From Dyadobacter sp. CY343 (GTDB lineage: Bacteria > Bacteroidota > Bacteroidia > Cytophagales > Spirosomataceae), in NCBI RefSeq assembly GCF_021390335.1, contig NZ_JAJUXK010000001.1, positions 124,001 to 188,000 of the forward strand: a stretch of DNA of 64,000 nucleotides, in the 5' to 3' direction. The position numbers and the translations under genes are program-made. Each line of letters starts with the position of its first letter. Within the stretch, counting starts at the first letter, position 1. The notes under the pieces were generated by a model. The model did no database searches and was not told the origin of the DNA. It saw only the letters and a list, made by a program, of their open reading frames with translations. Below, piece after piece: positions 9,401 to 17,917 of this stretch.

Positions 9401-10508
9401 ATGCCGCTCCTTCATTGCTTTGGCCCTTATCATACATGTGCGCACCAATGACAATGTCGCTGAAACCATCTTTATTAATATCCCCGGCGGAAGAAACAAA
9501 TGCACCGAACCGGGCCTCTTTCTGATCACATTCCAGCATTACCGGCGTAGCGACATTTATGCCTGATGCGTTGCCATAATACAGAAAAACAATCCCTTCA
9601 TCGACTTGACCATTATCAAATTTAGAGGCGGCCACCAGCACGTCGCTATAACCGTCGCCATTTACGTCGCCTGCACTTCCCCCCGAACTTCCCATCCATG
9701 CGCCAGCCTGGTCGCCCTCAAGTGTCGCTTTCGCATTGGAAGGATTGCCCTGTGTCACAAGTGGATCGATCGTTATCGGATAGGTCGCATCGTCTACAAT
9801 CACGTTGATGACGATCAAGTCGTTTTCCAGACTCATCGAGGATTCAAGAATAGCTCCATTCGCATCCCAGCATTTAAGGTCTTTGTAGCTAAGTTCTTTT
9901 ACAGTTTGCCCGTTTTCGTTTTTGGTGAAAAAGTTGAGTTCGTTATTTTCCAAATCTTTAACCTGCATACCCTGAGCCGATAGCTTTACAGTAAGCTCCT
10001 TGCTATCAGCTGGTGCATTTTCGATAATGAAATTTTGGCGGATACCTTCTTCATTATTGATGAATTCTTCCTGGAAACCTGAATGCTTTATCAAAAGCTT
10101 ATTGTCCAGAGTTTCGGTTTCTGCGTTCATCTGGGCCTTGTACATCAATTTTCCATCCGCAAAAACACCTTCGTTTGCAAGTCTCAGTTCAAAATTTTGT
10201 CTGGCCGAATCAATGCGGTTCTTGATAGTCAATGTTCCAGGCTTATAATAAGCCCGCAGGTTATGCTGTCGGTTTGGACTTTGCAGTGACTTTTTCAGAT
10301 CATCGAAAGAAATGTTGTATTCGCGCTGTGAAATGCTTTGCTGAATACTGGCAATAGTTTGCTGTGAGGGACCTTGCTTTTCCGCTTCATTATGGTGGCT
10401 TGGCTTTGTTTCCGGAAACTCAATATTAAAGTCCCATAAACATGTAAGCGCTATCATTGCGGCAAGTGAAAGTGCTGCAATAATGGGGTAGAGATAGTTT
10501 TTTTGCAT
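6477..10508 (-). CDS. Giant FG-GAP (integrin-like propeller) protein with T9SS sorting domain
   Basis: The protein has 1343 residues. An N-terminal membrane/signal segment (IIAALSLAAMIALTCLW) is followed by a region of about 220 residues ending in YPITIDPLVTQG. Then come 14 FG-GAP repeats of about 62-66 residues, each with a calcium-loop motif such as GDVNGDGYSD or GDINGDGFSD and a partner segment like YDNGQTNEGIVFLYHG. The C-terminal 80 residues (IGIYPNPVSDKLIIDIND ... KVIVNR) are a type IX sorting domain. FG-GAP repeats form seven-bladed propellers as in integrin alpha chains, so 14 repeats suggest two complete propellers. The role is probably cell-surface binding or scaffold; no catalytic domain is visible. 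It stands alone as one transcription unit on the minus strand. Confidence 0.92.
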   Translation of the reverse strand: MQKNYLYPIIAALSLAAMIALTCLWDFNIEFPETKPSHHNEAEKQGPSQQTIASIQQSISQREYNISFDDLKKSLQSPNRQHNLRAYYKPGTLTIKNRIDSARQNFELRLANEGVFADGKLMYKAQMNAETETLDNKLLIKHSGFQEEFINNEEGIRQNFIIENAPADSKELTVKLSAQGMQVKDLENNELNFFTKNENGQTVKELSYKDLKCWDANGAILESSMSLENDLIVINVIVDDATYPITIDPLVTQGNPSNAKATLEGDQAGAWMGSSGGSAGDVNGDGYSDVLVAASKFDNGQVDEGIVFLYYGNASGINVATPVMLECDQKEARFGAFVSSAGDINKDGFSDIVIGAHMYDKGQSNEGAAFIYLGSAQGINKVASQILESNQAEANMGNTVGLAGDVNGDGYSDVLVCARAYDNGQTNEGIVFLYHGSSAGLSANPVLIEQNQSESMFGFAASGAGDVNGDGYSDIVVGARLYDKGETDEGAVFVYHGSAAGINSNSPAATLESNQANAYLGHTVNTAGDVNGDGYSDVIAGANMYDKGQLNEGAAFVHYGSAAGIGAQAAVVLEKNQAEAQLGSSVASAGDANGDGYADVIVGAMFYDNGQSNEGAAFVYQGSAIGLSTIPVSKFESEQANAQLGNSVASAGDINGDGYSDVLMGSIAYDKGQVDEGAAFIWYGEAGGISSIPFKLEGSNPFAQMGWSIAHVGDVNGDGYDDVGIAADGYDNGQTSEGAVFIYHGSQLGLNPMPVTTIEGNQKYARMGSIASAGDVNGDGYGDIIIGVPLYGENNAGAVFIYHGSSQGIISNVEYKIEQQQIEDGRFGNSVASAGDVNGDGYGDVVVGAPEFEEGMAFVYLGSSNGIITNMITEIDGSTDGFLMGVVTGLGDVNGDSFDDVAIGSPFYSKEEAYEGAIMIHYGSSTGISANPDLILQANKTEVRLGSSVSEAGDINGDGYMDLIAGASHFASGQYVEGALYVYYGSTLGLNATPTIIESNIENSYFGSSVSAAGDINGDGYSDILVGAVGYSNGQPNEGAVFIYQGSESGLNLGYSAKQEGNQESAFLGNSVSGGGDINGDGFSDIMMGAHQYDNGQINEGMVYIHYGNSNGTNLRNNPRLYNTNLTTSINQAQLAKNNFGAGLFIKSFIGRSKGCLFWETKPKNQGFSRGTDNSITTSTQFSGKGLFADLGTMGTELKSLINKQGSSTKVRVRVKYNPTTALTGQVFGPWRYIPAYLAGASIAPVPEDVTARHLQMTEKRLSSISDEQEIGIYPNPVSDKLIIDINDENEMKNARLLTTVGMLVLTTTQNIVDVSNLAPGMYILVITYKNDQQTSRKVIVNR

Positions 10509-10635
10509 CGGATTCTGATCTAAGATTTAAGCTAATAGCTAGCCGTATTCAAAATTTAAAATTCAGAGATGAGATGCAGCAATTAATGATTGAACGGTTG
10601 GTATAATTATCAGACGTAGAGAATATTAGGTATTT

Positions 10636-10680
10636 AAACAAAACAAAAGCCCCCGCTACAAATGCAGCGAGGGCTTTTAA
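10636..10680 (-). terminator. Rho-independent terminator of ahcY
   Basis: On the minus strand AAAAGCCCTCGCT-GCATTTGT-AGCGGGGGCTTTT forms a 13-bp stem with one T·G wobble, followed by a T-rich tail (GTTTTGTTT). It begins 19 bp after the ahcY stop codon. Confidence 0.88.
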
Positions 10681-10698
10681 ATTGAACCTTAACTAATA

Positions 10699-12015
10699 TT
10701 AATATCTGTAAGTCTCTGCTTTGTACGGACCTTCCAGAGAAACGCCGATGTAGGCAGCTTGTTCGTCTGAAAGCTTTTCCAGTTTCGCACCTACGTGGGC
10801 AAGGTGGAATGCAGCTACTTTTTCGTCCAATGCTTTTGGAAGTACGTATACTTTTTTCTCGTAAGCAGCTGTGTTCGTCCAAAGTTCGATCTGAGCCAAA
10901 GTCTGGTTAGAGAATGAGCAGGACATTACAAACGAAGGGTGTCCCATTGCGCAGCCCAGGTTAACCAAACGGCCTTCCGCAAGGATGATGATGTCTTTTC
11001 CTTCAACAGAATAGATATCAACCTGTGGTTTGATCTGAGATTTTGTATGACCGTAAGAGCTGTTCAACCAAGCCATATCGATTTCATTATCGAAGTGACC
11101 GATGTTACAAACTACGGCTTTGTCACGCATTGCAAGGAAGTGACGATCTGTAATGATCTTGTAGTTTCCGGTTGCAGTAACGAAAATGTTCGCACGGGTT
11201 GCAGCTTCGTCCATTGTTACCACTTCAAAACCGTCCATTGCAGCTTGCAGCGCACAAATTGGATCGATTTCAGTAACCAATACACGGCAGCCAGCGCCAC
11301 GAAGCGACTCCGCAGAACCTTTACCTACATCACCGTAACCAGCTACAACAGCTACTTTACCAGCAAGCATCAGGTCAGTTGCGCGACGGATTGAATCTAC
11401 CAATGATTCGCGGCAACCGTATTTGTTATCGAATTTTGATTTCGTAACTGAGTCATTTACATTGATTGCAGGCAAATGAAGCGTTCCGTTTTTCAGGCGG
11501 TCGTACAAACGAAGTACACCTGTTGTAGTTTCTTCTGAAAGTCCTTTGATACCGGCGATCAGCTCAGGATATTCGTCGAAAACCATATTGGTAAGGTCGC
11601 CACCGTCGTCCAGGATCATATTCAAAGGCTTACGATCTTCGCCGAAGAATAACGTTTGCTCAATACACCAGTTGAATTCTTCTTCGTTCATGCCTTTCCA
11701 CGCGTAAACCGGGATACCTGCTGCTGCGATTGCCGCTGCTGCGTGATCCTGCGTAGAGAAGATGTTACATGAAGACCAGGTAACTTCTGCACCCAAAGCC
11801 GTCAAAGTTTCGATCAGAACCGCAGTCTGGATCGTCATGTGCAGACAGCCTGCCACGCGGGCACCTGCCAATGGTTGTGACGGGCCGTATTCTGCGCGGA
11901 TCGACATTAAACCTGGCATTTCAGCTTCTGCCAATGTAATTTCTTTGCGTCCCCACTCAGCCAGTGAGATGTCTTTCACCTTGTAAGGAATGTACGTTTC
12001 TGTTGACGTTGCCAT
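10699..12015 (-). CDS. ahcY: Adenosylhomocysteinase
   Basis: The 438-residue protein has the length of the short bacterial SAH hydrolase form. It hydrolyses S-adenosylhomocysteine to adenosine and homocysteine in the cytoplasm, removing the product inhibitor of methyltransferases. The Rossmann glycine motif [16 protein letters not shown] binds tightly held [36 protein letters not shown] and the C-terminal KAETYRY are all family hallmarks. The start at ATG 12015 leaves the N-terminus [20 protein letters not shown], with a perfect Bacteroidota -7 box 38-45 bp upstream. It is monocistronic, between that promoter and a strong terminator. Confidence 0.98.
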   Translation of the reverse strand: MATSTETYIPYKVKDISLAEWGRKEITLAEAEMPGLMSIRAEYGPSQPLAGARVAGCLHMTIQTAVLIETLTALGAEVTWSSCNIFSTQDHAAAAIAAAGIPVYAWKGMNEEEFNWCIEQTLFFGEDRKPLNMILDDGGDLTNMVFDEYPELIAGIKGLSEETTTGVLRLYDRLKNGTLHLPAINVNDSVTKSKFDNKYGCRESLVDSIRRATDLMLAGKVAVVAGYGDVGKGSAESLRGAGCRVLVTEIDPICALQAAMDGFEVVTMDEAATRANIFVTATGNYKIITDRHFLAMRDKAVVCNIGHFDNEIDMAWLNSSYGHTKSQIKPQVDIYSVEGKDIIILAEGRLVNLGCAMGHPSFVMSCSFSNQTLAQIELWTNTAAYEKKVYVLPKALDEKVAAFHLAHVGAKLEKLSDEQAAYIGVSLEGPYKAETYRY

Positions 12016-12052
12016 TATCTGGTTATGTTAATTGAAAATCTATTGGAAGCCA

Positions 12053-12060
12053 CAAAATTA
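12053..12060 (-). promoter_or_regulatory. Bacteroidota -7 box upstream of ahcY
   Basis: On the minus strand TAATTTTG matches the TAnnTTTG consensus exactly, about 38 bp before the ahcY ATG. A clear TTTG -33 box is not visible at 19-21 bp upstream, so only the -7 element is called. Confidence 0.55.
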
Positions 12061-12241
12061 AATATAAATACCACCGGAATGAACTTTGGTAGATGATAAT
12101 TGTCGTTTTGAGTCGGAATTTGGATTTTTTATCTGTTTGAAGCTCTTATAGTTGTGCATCGTGGAAATATCAGCCGCGTTGGGCAGGTCAGAAAGATATT
12201 TTGTCTTTCAAGTTTTCAGATCACTTGATTCGAAAAACAGA

Positions 12242-13192
12242 TTATCTGAATAACAGCGATTTAACCCTTTTTCGCAGCGATTCTGGAACAACCGTGCGCA
12301 AAATGTGTGTAGGCAAATACACCTTGTAAGAATAGCCCGTATTTGAAATCGGCCTGTGATTGTAGCTGCTCTTCACCTTTTGGCCTGTTTGAATATCAGT
12401 AATCTCCCGGATATTAATGCGTTCGATCGCCATATCTGTGAGCAGGGGCGCATAGTACACGCAATCTTCGAAGTAATAATGGGTTACCTGGCTGTGCCGT
12501 GTCGCACCTGGTCTTTCAATCTTGTTCCCGCCATGCAACAAATTGGCCGACCAGATAATCGCCTGCCCTTTTTTAATATGCAGCGTCTCGGGCGTCAGTT
12601 TCTTTACTTTTACAAACTCCTCTATAAAATCTTCATAAGACTGGTAATTCCTGGAAAGTGAATCCTCCATCGACTTGCTGGCCGAGCCCATGATTCCCAT
12701 ATCCAAGAGATTATAAATAGGATATTTGTGGCTTCCGGGGTAATAATGCAGTGGCCCGTTATCCTGTTTGACATCTTCCAGAGCGACCCAAACCCCGCAC
12801 ATAAACCGCTGCGGAATGCAGTCGAAATGTATCGTGTCGCTGTGCGTGCGTTGCTGGGTACCTACATTGAAGTTGAGCGTTTGAAAAGGAATAGGCTTCT
12901 TCCTGTAAAGTACTTGCAGGAGGTCCAGGATCTTTGGAGCGATCGCAATCTGGCGGACTTTTTCATTTTCCTTCCAGATATCCTGAATGCGGGTCGATTT
13001 CCTATTACTGAATTCACTCAATAAGCCTTCCCGCGCCTCATCCAGCAGCGTTTCCGGAATTTCGGGGTCAATGATCAGGTAACCATTTTCTGAGTAAAAG
13101 CGAACTTTCTCTTTCATTTCGGGAGATAAGTCGGATTTCTCAAGTTCACTTTCAAAAAACGGGGATTCGGTCCATGGAGAGTTGTGATGCAT
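12242..13192 (-). CDS. Phytanoyl-CoA dioxygenase (PhyH) family oxygenase
   Basis: This 316-residue cytosolic protein belongs to the Fe(II)/2-oxoglutarate-dependent PhyH family. The probable iron ligands are His and Asp in THSDTIHFDCIPQRF and a distal His in SANLLHGGNKIERPG. An Arg shortly after (GATRHSQVTHYYF) could bind 2-oxoglutarate. The segment LEDVKQDNGPLHYYPGSHK is typical of the family. PhyH-like enzymes hydroxylate small molecules, lipids or peptides, and the substrate here is unknown. The gene is isolated: ahcY lies downstream on the same strand with a 226-bp gap, and a LytS-like kinase gene is divergent upstream. Confidence 0.85.
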   Translation of the reverse strand: MHHNSPWTESPFFESELEKSDLSPEMKEKVRFYSENGYLIIDPEIPETLLDEAREGLLSEFSNRKSTRIQDIWKENEKVRQIAIAPKILDLLQVLYRKKPIPFQTLNFNVGTQQRTHSDTIHFDCIPQRFMCGVWVALEDVKQDNGPLHYYPGSHKYPIYNLLDMGIMGSASKSMEDSLSRNYQSYEDFIEEFVKVKKLTPETLHIKKGQAIIWSANLLHGGNKIERPGATRHSQVTHYYFEDCVYYAPLLTDMAIERINIREITDIQTGQKVKSSYNHRPISNTGYSYKVYLPTHILRTVVPESLRKRVKSLLFR

Positions 13193-13452
13193 AGCTGTAA
13201 GTTTGGTGGTAAATGTTTGAATGTTAAATCATTATATTATCTAATAATTGTAAAAATATAGAGACGAATTGTTATTATGTTGATCTCGTAAAAGAATTAA
13301 CCATGTTTTTATTTAGCGCAGAAACTCTTTGGTTGTACTTATATTTTCGCACGGATTGTTGCTATTATGCATGAAATCAATGCCGTTTGTCGATAATTCC
13401 TCTATGTATGTCTACCCACGTTTTCGTGCAGATCTTCGGACGTTGAATTAAT

Positions 13453-13460
13453 TATATTTG
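13453..13460 (+). promoter_or_regulatory. Perfect -7 box three bases before the histidine kinase ATG
   Basis: TATATTTG matches TAnnTTTG exactly but ends only 3 bp before ATG 13464. If used, transcription would start at or after the start codon, giving a leaderless or shortened message. No TTTG box lies at the proper distance upstream, so this may be a chance match. Confidence 0.25.
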
Positions 13461-13463
13461 TAC

Positions 13464-14561
13464 ATGCGCCCAAACGTCCCGATACTTTCTGATCCGGTCA
13501 ATAAAAGAATTCTTTTGCACGTAATGTTCTGGCTGGCTATTCTGATAGTCCTGACATTTATTTACGGGGCGGGAATGCCGGATTACTGGTTGACGATAGG
13601 TATCGTGGGGATGTTTCTGCCTATTCACATCCTATATTTTTACTGCATTGCCTACGTACTGATCCCCCGATTTTTTAACCGAAAGAAATACCTCGCTTTC
13701 AGTTTGTGTATGATTTTGTGCGTCATCGTTTCGACGCTCCTTTTCCGGCTCATGGAAATTCTCGTCGCCGACCCGATCATATTCGCGGTAGTGAAAAAGA
13801 ATGACCCGACTTTCGACTGGATCAAATTGCACGGCACGTTTACCGAGCAGCTTTTCAAGCCGGTATATCTGATCAGCGCATTTGAGCAAACCAATATTTT
13901 CGTCTGGATAGCCTTATCCATTAAATTTTTCAAGATGTGGTTCGAAAGAAGGCAGGCTGCCATGGAAGCAGAGCTTAACTTTCTCAAAGGGCAATTGCAC
14001 CCCCATTTTCTTTTTAATACCCTTAATAATCTTTACGCACTGACCCTTACCCAATCCCCTCAATCGCCTGCTGTGGTGATGGGGCTCGCGGAGATATTGC
14101 GTTATATGTTGTACGAGGCAAATACCGATGTGGTAGAACTGGAAAGGGATATTCGCATCGTGGAGAGTTACATCAAGCTTGAAAAGATCAGGTACGAGGA
14201 GCGCCTGGATATTAATTTCAGTATCAACGGACTTGTGCCCGGACAGAAAATAGCACCATTACTGATACTTCCGCTGGTCGAAAACGCATTCAAGCACGGA
14301 GCGAGTGAGCAGGTAGGGCAGGCGTGGATCAATATCGACCTGCGGATTAAAAACAATATCCTTAAATTTAAAATCTCGAACAGCAAACCGGAGGATACTA
14401 TTAAGGAAGACAAAAAACACCACGTGAGCATCGGTCTGGCCAATGTGAGGAAACGAATGGATATTTTGTATCCATCTGCTTATCAGCTGCGTATCCTGGA
14501 AGAGGAAGATGTATTCGCCGTCATTCTCGAAATTGAACTCGACAAGCGTCTTGAACTCTGA
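13464..14561 (+). CDS. LytS/YehU-type sensor histidine kinase
   Basis: The ATG at 13464 gives 365 residues; a TTG six bases earlier is less likely. The first 170 residues hold about four membrane segments (ILLHVMFWLAILIVLTFIYG; LTIGIVGMFLPIHILYFYCI; LAFSLCMILCVIVSTLLF; near NIFVWIALSIKF). Then comes the His_kinase domain, with the phospho-acceptor motif QLHPHFLFNTLNNLYALT and the ATPase N-box LILPLVENAFKHG. It senses an unknown signal at the inner membrane and phosphorylates the LytTR regulator encoded 6 bp downstream. The gene order and spacing are typical of this kind of two-component pair in Bacteroidota. Confidence 0.93.
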   Translation: MRPNVPILSDPVNKRILLHVMFWLAILIVLTFIYGAGMPDYWLTIGIVGMFLPIHILYFYCIAYVLIPRFFNRKKYLAFSLCMILCVIVSTLLFRLMEILVADPIIFAVVKKNDPTFDWIKLHGTFTEQLFKPVYLISAFEQTNIFVWIALSIKFFKMWFERRQAAMEAELNFLKGQLHPHFLFNTLNNLYALTLTQSPQSPAVVMGLAEILRYMLYEANTDVVELERDIRIVESYIKLEKIRYEERLDINFSINGLVPGQKIAPLLILPLVENAFKHGASEQVGQAWINIDLRIKNNILKFKISNSKPEDTIKEDKKHHVSIGLANVRKRMDILYPSAYQLRILEEEDVFAVILEIELDKRLEL

Positions 14562-14567
14562 ACCGCC

Positions 14568-15290
14568 ATGAAGATAACCACAATCCTGGTAGACGATGAG
14601 CCGCACGCGATTGAAGTGCTGGATAATTATCTGGCTAATTTCAATGAAATAGATGTTGTTGCGCGCTGCCAGGATGCTATTCAGGCTTTCCAGGTTTTGC
14701 AGCAGCAGAAAATCGATCTGATGTTTCTGGATGTAAAAATGCCGGGGCTGAAAGGTACCGATTTGCTAAGAAGTCTTAAAAACCCACCCAAAGTCATTTT
14801 TACCACTGCCTATCAGGATTACGCGGTGGAAGGTTTTGACCTGAATGCGGTCGATTACCTGCTCAAACCTATTCCTTTCGAGCGGTTCCTGCGCGCGATC
14901 GATAAGGTTTTTACGGGCATGAATATAAGTAACCAATCTGTGTCAGTTGCGGAGAAAAATCTCGTCAGCAATAAGGATATTTACCTCTACCTGAAAGTCG
15001 ACCGGAAAATGGTGAAGGTGAATGTGAACGACATTTACTGGATCGAAAGTCTGCGCGATTATATTAAGGTTGTTTTAAAAGATAAAGTGCTGATCTCCAA
15101 GCAAAAGATCAGTTTGCTGGAAGAGCTGCTTCCCGAAGATAGCTTCATTCGCATCCACCGTTCCTTCATTGTTTCGGTGGAAAAAGTAGAAAGCTATCAT
15201 TCCCACAAGATCGAGATCGAAGGCAAAGAACTCCCCATCGGCCGCAATTTCAGAAATGACTGCCAGCGCCGCTTCAAATTAATTTTCTAA
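14568..15290 (+). CDS. LytTR-family response regulator
   Basis: This 240-residue cytoplasmic regulator has an N-terminal receiver domain (residues 1-120) with the acidic pair DDEPHA and the phospho-acceptor Asp in MFLDVKMPGLKG. A conserved Thr/Lys pair follows (IFTTAYQDYAV, LLKPIPFERFL). The C-terminal 100 residues are a LytTR DNA-binding domain (VKVNVNDIYWIESLRDYIKV; FIRIHRSFIVSVEKVESYH). It is the partner of the kinase just upstream and probably its only gene partner. The target genes are not evident. The next genes are lipoproteins about 240 bp downstream. Confidence 0.94.
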   Translation: MKITTILVDDEPHAIEVLDNYLANFNEIDVVARCQDAIQAFQVLQQQKIDLMFLDVKMPGLKGTDLLRSLKNPPKVIFTTAYQDYAVEGFDLNAVDYLLKPIPFERFLRAIDKVFTGMNISNQSVSVAEKNLVSNKDIYLYLKVDRKMVKVNVNDIYWIESLRDYIKVVLKDKVLISKQKISLLEELLPEDSFIRIHRSFIVSVEKVESYHSHKIEIEGKELPIGRNFRNDCQRRFKLIF

Positions 15291-15304
15291 TTATTATCTA
15301 TTTT

Positions 15305-15332
15305 TCTATATCTATTTATCTATATCTATTTA
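15305..15332. repeat. Two perfect tandem 14-mers
   Basis: The unit TCTATATCTATTTA occurs twice head to tail in the AT-rich spacer after the response regulator gene. It may have arisen by slippage. Confidence 0.8.
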
Positions 15333-15333
15333 T

Positions 15334-15360
15334 CCCCGGGCTGAAGCCCAGGGCAATTGA
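15334..15360. repeat. REP-like palindrome, GGCTGAAGCC family (single copy)
   Basis: CCCCGGGCTGAAGCCCAGGG, followed by CAATTGA, is a short GC-rich hairpin. The same core GGCTGAAGCC plus CAATTGAT occurs at 19608-19724 and 41431-41516. All lie between genes. Confidence 0.75.
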
Positions 15361-15528
15361 TTTTTCTTTCTTCTTCCTCCCTTCTCCCTTACAAACGCCA
15401 TTCGTCGATAAACGAAGTCGTTGATCGACAGTCACTAGCTAACCCTCTTTTTCGCCGCTTTTTCAACTTAAAATTGCAGCGCCATTAGAAAATGGTTGAA
15501 ACAATTTCAAGTTAATAGCCAGTTAGCC

Positions 15529-16998
15529 ATGTTAAAAAGTAAAAGAATCCTGCTCGCAGTCCTTTCTGTGGGACTGCTGATTGCGGGATGTAAAGACAAG
15601 GAAGATGTGAAGCCTGCCGCATCCCTCACCGCCCGCGCAGGTGCCGATCAGAATGTGAAAGTCGGAGATGTAGTGACACTCGACGGAAGCGGTTCTACGG
15701 ATTCGGAAAACAAGACGTTTACGTACAGCTGGACATTTTCCAAAAAGCCGGCAGGAAGTACGGTAGCGCTGGCCAAACCAGCCGAAAGCAAAACAACCTT
15801 CACGGCCGACTTGCCCGGGGACTACGAGGTTGAAATCAAGATCAGCAACGAGCATGGACAAAGTACCGACAAGGTGCTTGTGACCGCTACCATGATCGAA
15901 CCGATCGTTCTCGAAGTGAATATCAAGGACAAAAAAGTGCTGGAAGACCGGGTCGCCAATCCGGACATACCAGATTATATTGTCAATGCAAACGTTCAGG
16001 TGAATTCTGAACTGACGATCAAACCAGGGGTGGTAATCGCTTTTGCCCGGGATACAAGGCTAGAAGTGAATGATACGGGAGGTGTCCTGCTGGCAAAAGG
16101 CGATTCGACCAAACCGATCAGGCTGATTGGTAAAGAAACAAGCAAGGGATTCTGGGGTGGAGTTGTTTTCAGGTCTGCCAACGGGGCCAATGCACTGGAA
16201 TATGTAGAGGTTTCCCACGCAGGCAGCAAGCCGCTGATCAATACCATAAAAGCAGGTATGGCGATAATAGGATCGTCCCGGGCGAATATCAGCATCAAGC
16301 ACTGTTTGTTCCAGAAGAATGACGGCTACGGACTGTTTATTGAGGAAAGGGTCGTATTGACGGGCTTTGAAAAAAACACATTCAGTGAAAATACAGAGGC
16401 AGGGATCCGGCTTAATGCGGACAATGTCGCCGAGCTTGATGCCAACTCCATATTTTCAAAAGCAAATGGCCGGAATATTGTCGAGATCTATGCTTCCACA
16501 CTTTCGAAAAACCTGAATACCGAAATAATCTGGGCCGGTTTTAAAGACAAAACTCCTTACCGGATCCTGGAAGGACTGGGTTCGGACGCCAACTGGAAAC
16601 TGATGCCGGGCGTGATATTGGAAATGGGCCGCGGTGCAAGGTTGTCGATCGACGATGGTTACTTTAATGCCAAAGGCACTGCTGATTCCAAGATTATCAT
16701 CAAGCCAGCCGAAAATGAACGCGCATATTGGAGGGGAATGATCTGCTATTCTCAAAACACAAAAAACCTGATGGAGCACGTGGATTTTTACGGCGGAGGA
16801 AGTATTGCACTTGTTTCGGGTAAAAAGACCAATATCGCAATCTATGGAGGCGGTGCGCGGATGGAGATCCGGAATTCCCGGATCGCGGGCAGCGGCGGCT
16901 ACGGCATTTACGTGAATTACCAGGCGACTGTGAATGAAGATATTGAAACTGCAAATGTGTTTGCAGACAATGTAGAGGCGAAGTTGTTGCAGGAATAG
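15529..16998 (+). CDS. PKD-domain lipoprotein with right-handed beta-helix-like region
   Basis: The ATG at 15529 gives 489 residues and a good lipoprotein signal (MLKSKRILLAVLSVGLLIAGC). The TTG at 15496 would put 11 polar residues before it and is less likely. Residues about 40-125 are a PKD-like domain (ADQNVKVGDVVTLDGSGSTD ... GDYEVEIKISNEHGQ). The rest contains repeated short beta-rich segments (NVQVNSELTIKPGVVIAFAR; LEYVEVSHAGSKPL; ISIKHCLFQKNDGYGLFIEE), as in parallel beta-helix proteins. No catalytic residues of polysaccharide lyases are evident. It is probably surface- or periplasm-exposed and may bind glycans. It leads a run of same-strand small genes up to 19508. Confidence 0.85.
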   Translation: MLKSKRILLAVLSVGLLIAGCKDKEDVKPAASLTARAGADQNVKVGDVVTLDGSGSTDSENKTFTYSWTFSKKPAGSTVALAKPAESKTTFTADLPGDYEVEIKISNEHGQSTDKVLVTATMIEPIVLEVNIKDKKVLEDRVANPDIPDYIVNANVQVNSELTIKPGVVIAFARDTRLEVNDTGGVLLAKGDSTKPIRLIGKETSKGFWGGVVFRSANGANALEYVEVSHAGSKPLINTIKAGMAIIGSSRANISIKHCLFQKNDGYGLFIEERVVLTGFEKNTFSENTEAGIRLNADNVAELDANSIFSKANGRNIVEIYASTLSKNLNTEIIWAGFKDKTPYRILEGLGSDANWKLMPGVILEMGRGARLSIDDGYFNAKGTADSKIIIKPAENERAYWRGMICYSQNTKNLMEHVDFYGGGSIALVSGKKTNIAIYGGGARMEIRNSRIAGSGGYGIYVNYQATVNEDIETANVFADNVEAKLLQE

Positions 16999-17067
16999 CC
17001 GGAAATGGACGATCTTTTGATCCTCCTTATCTACCAAAATAACTCATAATCAAGACTTTATCAAGCA

Positions 17068-17385
17068 ATGCAAAACACAGGAATTAAGCTTCTTGCAGTG
17101 ATTTTAGCTATTGCAAGTTTGCAAATAGACAACAGCAGACAAAGGTCTTCAAGTCACCCGCTACCAGAAAAAGGATTTTGGGTAACTGAAACATCTCCGG
17201 AAAGGGACGTAACGATTGTGCGCTATTATGCGACGAGTATTGATCTCGTATCAGAAAAAACAGAGAAGGGCAAACTGAATATTAAAAAACGGTCGACCCG
17301 AAGATACCTTAACAAAAAACTGGGCGAGGAACTTGGAAAAGACTCGCTCAGTCAATCCATACCAAAACTTTATGAAATCAACTGA
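17068..17385 (+). CDS. Small putative exported protein, unknown function
   Basis: This 105-residue protein has a short hydrophobic N-terminus (MQNTGIKLLAVILAIASLQI), probably a signal peptide, and a basic C-terminal half (KGKLNIKKRSTRRYLNKKLG). No known domain was recognised. Its end overlaps the start of the next gene by 14 bases, suggesting translational coupling. Confidence 0.6.
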   Translation: MQNTGIKLLAVILAIASLQIDNSRQRSSSHPLPEKGFWVTETSPERDVTIVRYYATSIDLVSEKTEKGKLNIKKRSTRRYLNKKLGEELGKDSLSQSIPKLYEIN

Positions 17386-17851
17386 GCTGGTTCCTTTTAT
17401 CAGGGTCATCGGAATAGTGCTCTATTTTTTCATTGCAGCGCAGGGCGCGTTCTACCATTTCGGGTTTGGTAAGGCGCTTTACCAGATCCCGTCGGAACAT
17501 TTCATTGAGCTTCGTAAAGTGGTCGATCCGGTGGTCAGAAGCAAGTTCAAAGTGCTTTACCTCTCGGCGCTTGCGGTGATGTTTTTATGGTTTTTGCTTT
17601 CGGATAAAACGGCGGGGTTTTGGTCTTACGGCTTTGTACTGATCGCATTTGTGCTGTTGATCGCCGATATGGTGCTGATACTGAAATTCAGTGAGCCGGT
17701 CAACGAGCTGATCAACAGTGACCTTTTGAATACCGAAAAAGAGTACAGTAATGCAAGGTCCGAGTGGCTGAAATTTATCTTCATCCGAGGATACCTGTCA
17801 CTGGCAGGCTTCTCAATGCTAATCGTCCACCTGGCATTCAAGCCGCGCTGA
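17372..17851 (+). CDS. Integral membrane protein, unknown function
   Basis: The ATG at 17372 gives 159 residues starting MKSTELVPFIRVIGIVLYF; the TTG at 17333 is less likely. Four membrane segments are visible (IRVIGIVLYFFIAAQGAFY; VLYLSALAVMFLWFLL; YGFVLIAFVLLIADMVLIL; WLKFIFIRGYLSLAGFSMLI). There are no recognised catalytic motifs. The start lies inside the stop region of the preceding small gene, so the two are probably expressed together. Confidence 0.8.
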   Translation: MKSTELVPFIRVIGIVLYFFIAAQGAFYHFGFGKALYQIPSEHFIELRKVVDPVVRSKFKVLYLSALAVMFLWFLLSDKTAGFWSYGFVLIAFVLLIADMVLILKFSEPVNELINSDLLNTEKEYSNARSEWLKFIFIRGYLSLAGFSMLIVHLAFKPR

Positions 17852-17917
17852 CAATCCGAATTCTCGGGCGTATAGTAGTCAGGGTTAAAGTTTGTTTTCA
17901 CTCAAAGTCCACAAGTC

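Noticed and set aside
6477-10508. FG-GAP DNA repeats as CRISPR or satellite
   Set aside because: Repeats are about 190-200 bp, divergent, and explained by protein repeats in a continuous frame.
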